From CAWJFJ01 sp963800065 (GTDB lineage: Bacteria; Actinomycetota; Acidimicrobiia; Acidimicrobiales; UBA8190): a DNA stretch of 64,000 nt. Below the pieces are notes generated by a model. That model saw only the letters and a program-made list of their open reading frames with translations. It ran no database searches and was not told where the DNA came from. Made by a program: the position numbers and the translations under genes. Positions 61,601 through 64,000 of this stretch are shown in pieces; position 1 is the stretch's first letter; each line of letters opens with the position of its first letter. The stretch covers positions 186,001 through 250,000 of the forward strand of contig CAWCZO010000010.1 of NCBI GenBank assembly GCA_963800065.1, in the 5' to 3' direction.

Positions 61601-64000
61601 GGGGGGATCCGACTCCGACGGCGCCACCGTGACCGGAACGGACAGCGTGACCCCCACGGGGACCGTCACCTTCTACGTGTGCGGGCCCTTCACCACGGCC
61701 ACCGCCTGCACCACCGCCGGCACCAAGCTGGGCAGCGTCGGCCTGTCGGGTTCGGGCAACACGGCCACGGCCACCGGCCCCTCCTACACGCCGGCGGCCA
61801 CCGGCATCTACTGCTTCCTGGGCGTCTACTCCGGTGACGGCAACTACGCCGGGGCTTCGGACAACTCCACCTCCCGGGAGTGTTTCACCGTCACGATGGC
61901 CACCCCGACGGTCACCACGGCTCCCACCAGCGGCACCATCATCCTGGGCGGTTCGGACTCCGACGGCGCCACCGTGACAGGGGTGTTGGGGATCACCCCC
62001 ACGGGAAGCATCCACTTCTACGTCTGTCCGGGGAACGCCAACCCCTGCACCGCCGGAACCGCCGGCGTCGTGGACCTGGGCACCGTCACCCTGTCGGGTT
62101 CGGGCAACACGGCCACGGCCACCGGCCCCTCCTACACGCCGGCGGCCACCGGCATCTACTGCTTCCTGGGCGTCTACTCCGGTGACGGCAACTACGCCGG
62201 GGCTTCGGACAACTCCACCTCCCGGGAGTGTTTCACCGTCACGATGGCCACCCCGACGGTCACCACGGCTCCCACCAGCGGCACCATCATCCTGGGCGGT
62301 TCGGACTCCGACGGCGTCACCGTCACCGGCGTGTCGGAGATCACCCCCACGGGGACCGTCACCTTCTACGTGTGCGGGCCCTTCACCACGGCCACCGCCT
62401 GCACCACCGCCGGCACCAAGCTGGGCAGCGTCGGCCTGTCGGGTTCGGGCAACACGGCCACGGCCACCGGCCCCTCCTACACGCCGGCGGCCACCGGCAT
62501 CTACTGCTTCCTGGGCGTCTACTCCGGTGACGGCAACTACGCCGGGGCTTCGGACAACTCCACCTCCCGGGAGTGTTTCACCGTCACGATGGCCACGCCG
62601 ACGGTCACCACGGCTCCCACCAGCGGCACCATCATCCTGGGCGGTTCGGACTCCGACGGCGCCACCGTGACCGGAACGGACAGCGTGACCCCCACGGGGA
62701 CCGTCACCTTCTACGTGTGCGGGCCCTTCACCACGGCCACCGCTTGCACCTCCGCCGGCACCAAGCTGGGCAGCGTCGGCCTGTCGGGTTCGGGCAACTC
62801 GGCCACGGCCACCGGCCCCTCCTACACGCCGGCGGCCACCGGCATCTACTGCTTCCTGGGCGTCTACTCCGGTGACGGCAACTACGCCGGTGGGTCCGAC
62901 GGCTCCACCACCCGGGAGTGCTTCACCGTCACGATGGCCACCCCCGGGGTCACCACCTCACCCACCAGCGGCACCATCACCCTGGGGGGCTCGGACTCCG
63001 ACGGCGCCACCGTGACGGGCACGGACGGGGTCACCCCCACGGGGTCGGTCACCTTCTACCTGTGCACGGGGAACGGCAGCGCCTGCACCGCCGGAACCCC
63101 CGGGGTGGTGGACCTCGGCACCGTGACGGTCTCGGGTTCGGGCGACACCGCCACCGCCACCAGCCCCTCCTACACGCCGGCGGCCCCCGGCGCCTACTGC
63201 TTCTTGGGCGTCTACTCGGGCGACGGCAACTACGCGGGGGCCTCGGACAGCTCCACCATCCGTGAATGCTTCATCGTCAAGATGGCCACCCCGACGGTCA
63301 CCACCTCGCCGACCAGTGCCACCATCAAGTTGGGTAACTCCGACAGCGACAGTGTCACGGTGGCGGGAACGGACGGCGTCACCCCCACCGGAAGCGTCCA
63401 CTTCTATGTGTGCCCGGGGAACGCCAACGCCTGCACCACGGGCACCCCGGGAGTGGTGGACCTGGGCATGGTGGCCGTGTCCGGCTCGGGAGACACGGCC
63501 ACGACCACAGGCCCCGCCTTCAAGCCTTCCGTCACCGGTGCCTACTGCTTCCTGGGCGTCTACTCGGGCGACAACAATTACGCCGGGGCCTCGGACAGCT
63601 CCACCACCCGTGAGTGCTTCACCGTCACCGTGGCCACCCCGACGGTCACCACCTCGCCCACGAGCGGCACCGTCACCCTGGGCGGCTCGGACTCCGACGG
63701 CGCCACCGTGACGGGGCCGGGGACCGTCGGTGTCACCCCCACCGGGACGGTCACCTTCTACGTGTGCGGACCCTTCAAGACCGCCACCGCCTGCACCACG
63801 ACCGGCACCAAGCTCGGCGCCGTCACCGTGTCGGGCTCGGGCGACACGGTGACCGCCACCAGTCCGTCCTACACACCGAAGAGCACGGGCATCTACTGCT
63901 TCCTGGGCGTCTACTCGGGCGACAACAATTACGCCGGGGCATCGGACAGCTCCACCACCCGTGAGTGCTTCACCGTGACGATGGATCCCTCCTCCGTCGT
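58687..64000 (+). CDS. Giant secreted protein of Ig-like repeats (runs off the window; one apparent frameshift)
   Basis: Starts at GTG 58687 with a long basic N-region and signal 'AGLAAVVLLLSVITAVVINPIAASA'. A unique domain to about residue 155 is followed by at least 14 Ig-like repeats of about 115 residues. Each has 'TGTVTFYVCGPF', 'ATACTSAGTKLG', 'GIYCFLGVYSGDGNYAG' and 'STTRECFTV', giving four cysteines that could form two disulfides per domain. The frame is interrupted once: the G6 run found in other copies is G5 at 61257-61261, giving a premature stop at 61285-61287. With that base restored the frame is open to 64000. Likely a surface adhesin or stalk. Copies 2 to 7 are nearly identical. 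Confidence 0.82.
59218..64000 (+). repeat. 345-bp tandem repeats (at least 14 units) encoding Ig-like domains
   Basis: Unit period is 345 bp, with 344 once (base loss near 61257) and 348-351 in some later units that carry an inserted 'PGNAN-CTAGT' variant. Units from about 59520 to 61260 are almost identical at DNA level; units 9 and 12 to 14 are diverged. This implies recent tandem amplification or gene conversion of the central units. Confidence 0.9.

Noticed and set aside
59466..63964. Possible CRISPR array because of regular DNA repeats
   Set aside because: The repeats are 345 bp, in frame and encode a protein domain; there are no short repeats with unique spacers and no cas genes.

Overview
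The window is GC-rich, with many GTG starts, 1 to 4 nt stop/start overlaps and candidate leaderless promoters. It looks like a chromosomal segment of a high-GC actinobacterium. The best lineage clue is the 42-residue 'GGYWEVASDGG-FAFGDA-YGSMGGK' repeat protein at 10907-12766, a repeat type I associate with Acidimicrobiia. An F420-type luciferase-like oxidoreductase, an ECF41-type sigma operon, a fused PutA and several DHA2-like MFS exporters fit that placement. This is inference; no 16S rRNA or tRNA gene was found.

Layout. 1-9.5 kb: end of a probable solute-binding protein, carboxylesterase, a coupled SDR / QueA-like / SufR-like trio, an LLM oxidoreductase, an AAA+/TPR pair and an ECF41 operon with a recognisable promoter. 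9.5-20.6 kb: secreted CAP/FN3 protein, GH43-like repeat protein, epimerase/methyltransferase pair, PutA, exported amidohydrolase, ChrA. 20.6-37 kb: permeases and two paralogous MFS-MerR operons sharing an operator-like dyad, with a phosphogluconate dehydrogenase/HAD pair between them, a third MFS with TetR, a GGDEF-EAL protein and an ABC-2 exporter. 37-45 kb: an ancestral row SRPBCC, beta-carbonic anhydrase, ArsR, AHSA1-type SRPBCC, split by two different IS1595-like transposons (38306-41396 and 41422-44273). Each transposon has terminal inverted repeats, an exact 8-bp target duplication and passenger genes. 45-58 kb: P450, HxlR/MFS pair, thioesterase, exported amidase, FAD oxidoreductase, DUF2079-type membrane protein, methyltransferase, cupin and zinc alcohol dehydrogenase. 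58.7 kb to the end: a very large secreted protein of at least 14 Ig-like repeats that runs off the window.

The main discovery is the transposon pair. Deleting both elements and one copy of each duplication leaves a 17-bp spacer between the carbonic anhydrase stop and the ArsR start. The two target octamers (GTCATAAC, GTGACTAC) have similar sequence and are both followed by TTAC. Passengers include a HARE-HTH protein, a ribbon-helix-helix protein, a YjzC-like protein, a 53-residue protein and several unknowns.

Caution: six genes carry apparent single-base indels, four of them in homopolymer runs. This suggests sequence error as readily as true pseudogenes, and affected genes are marked.
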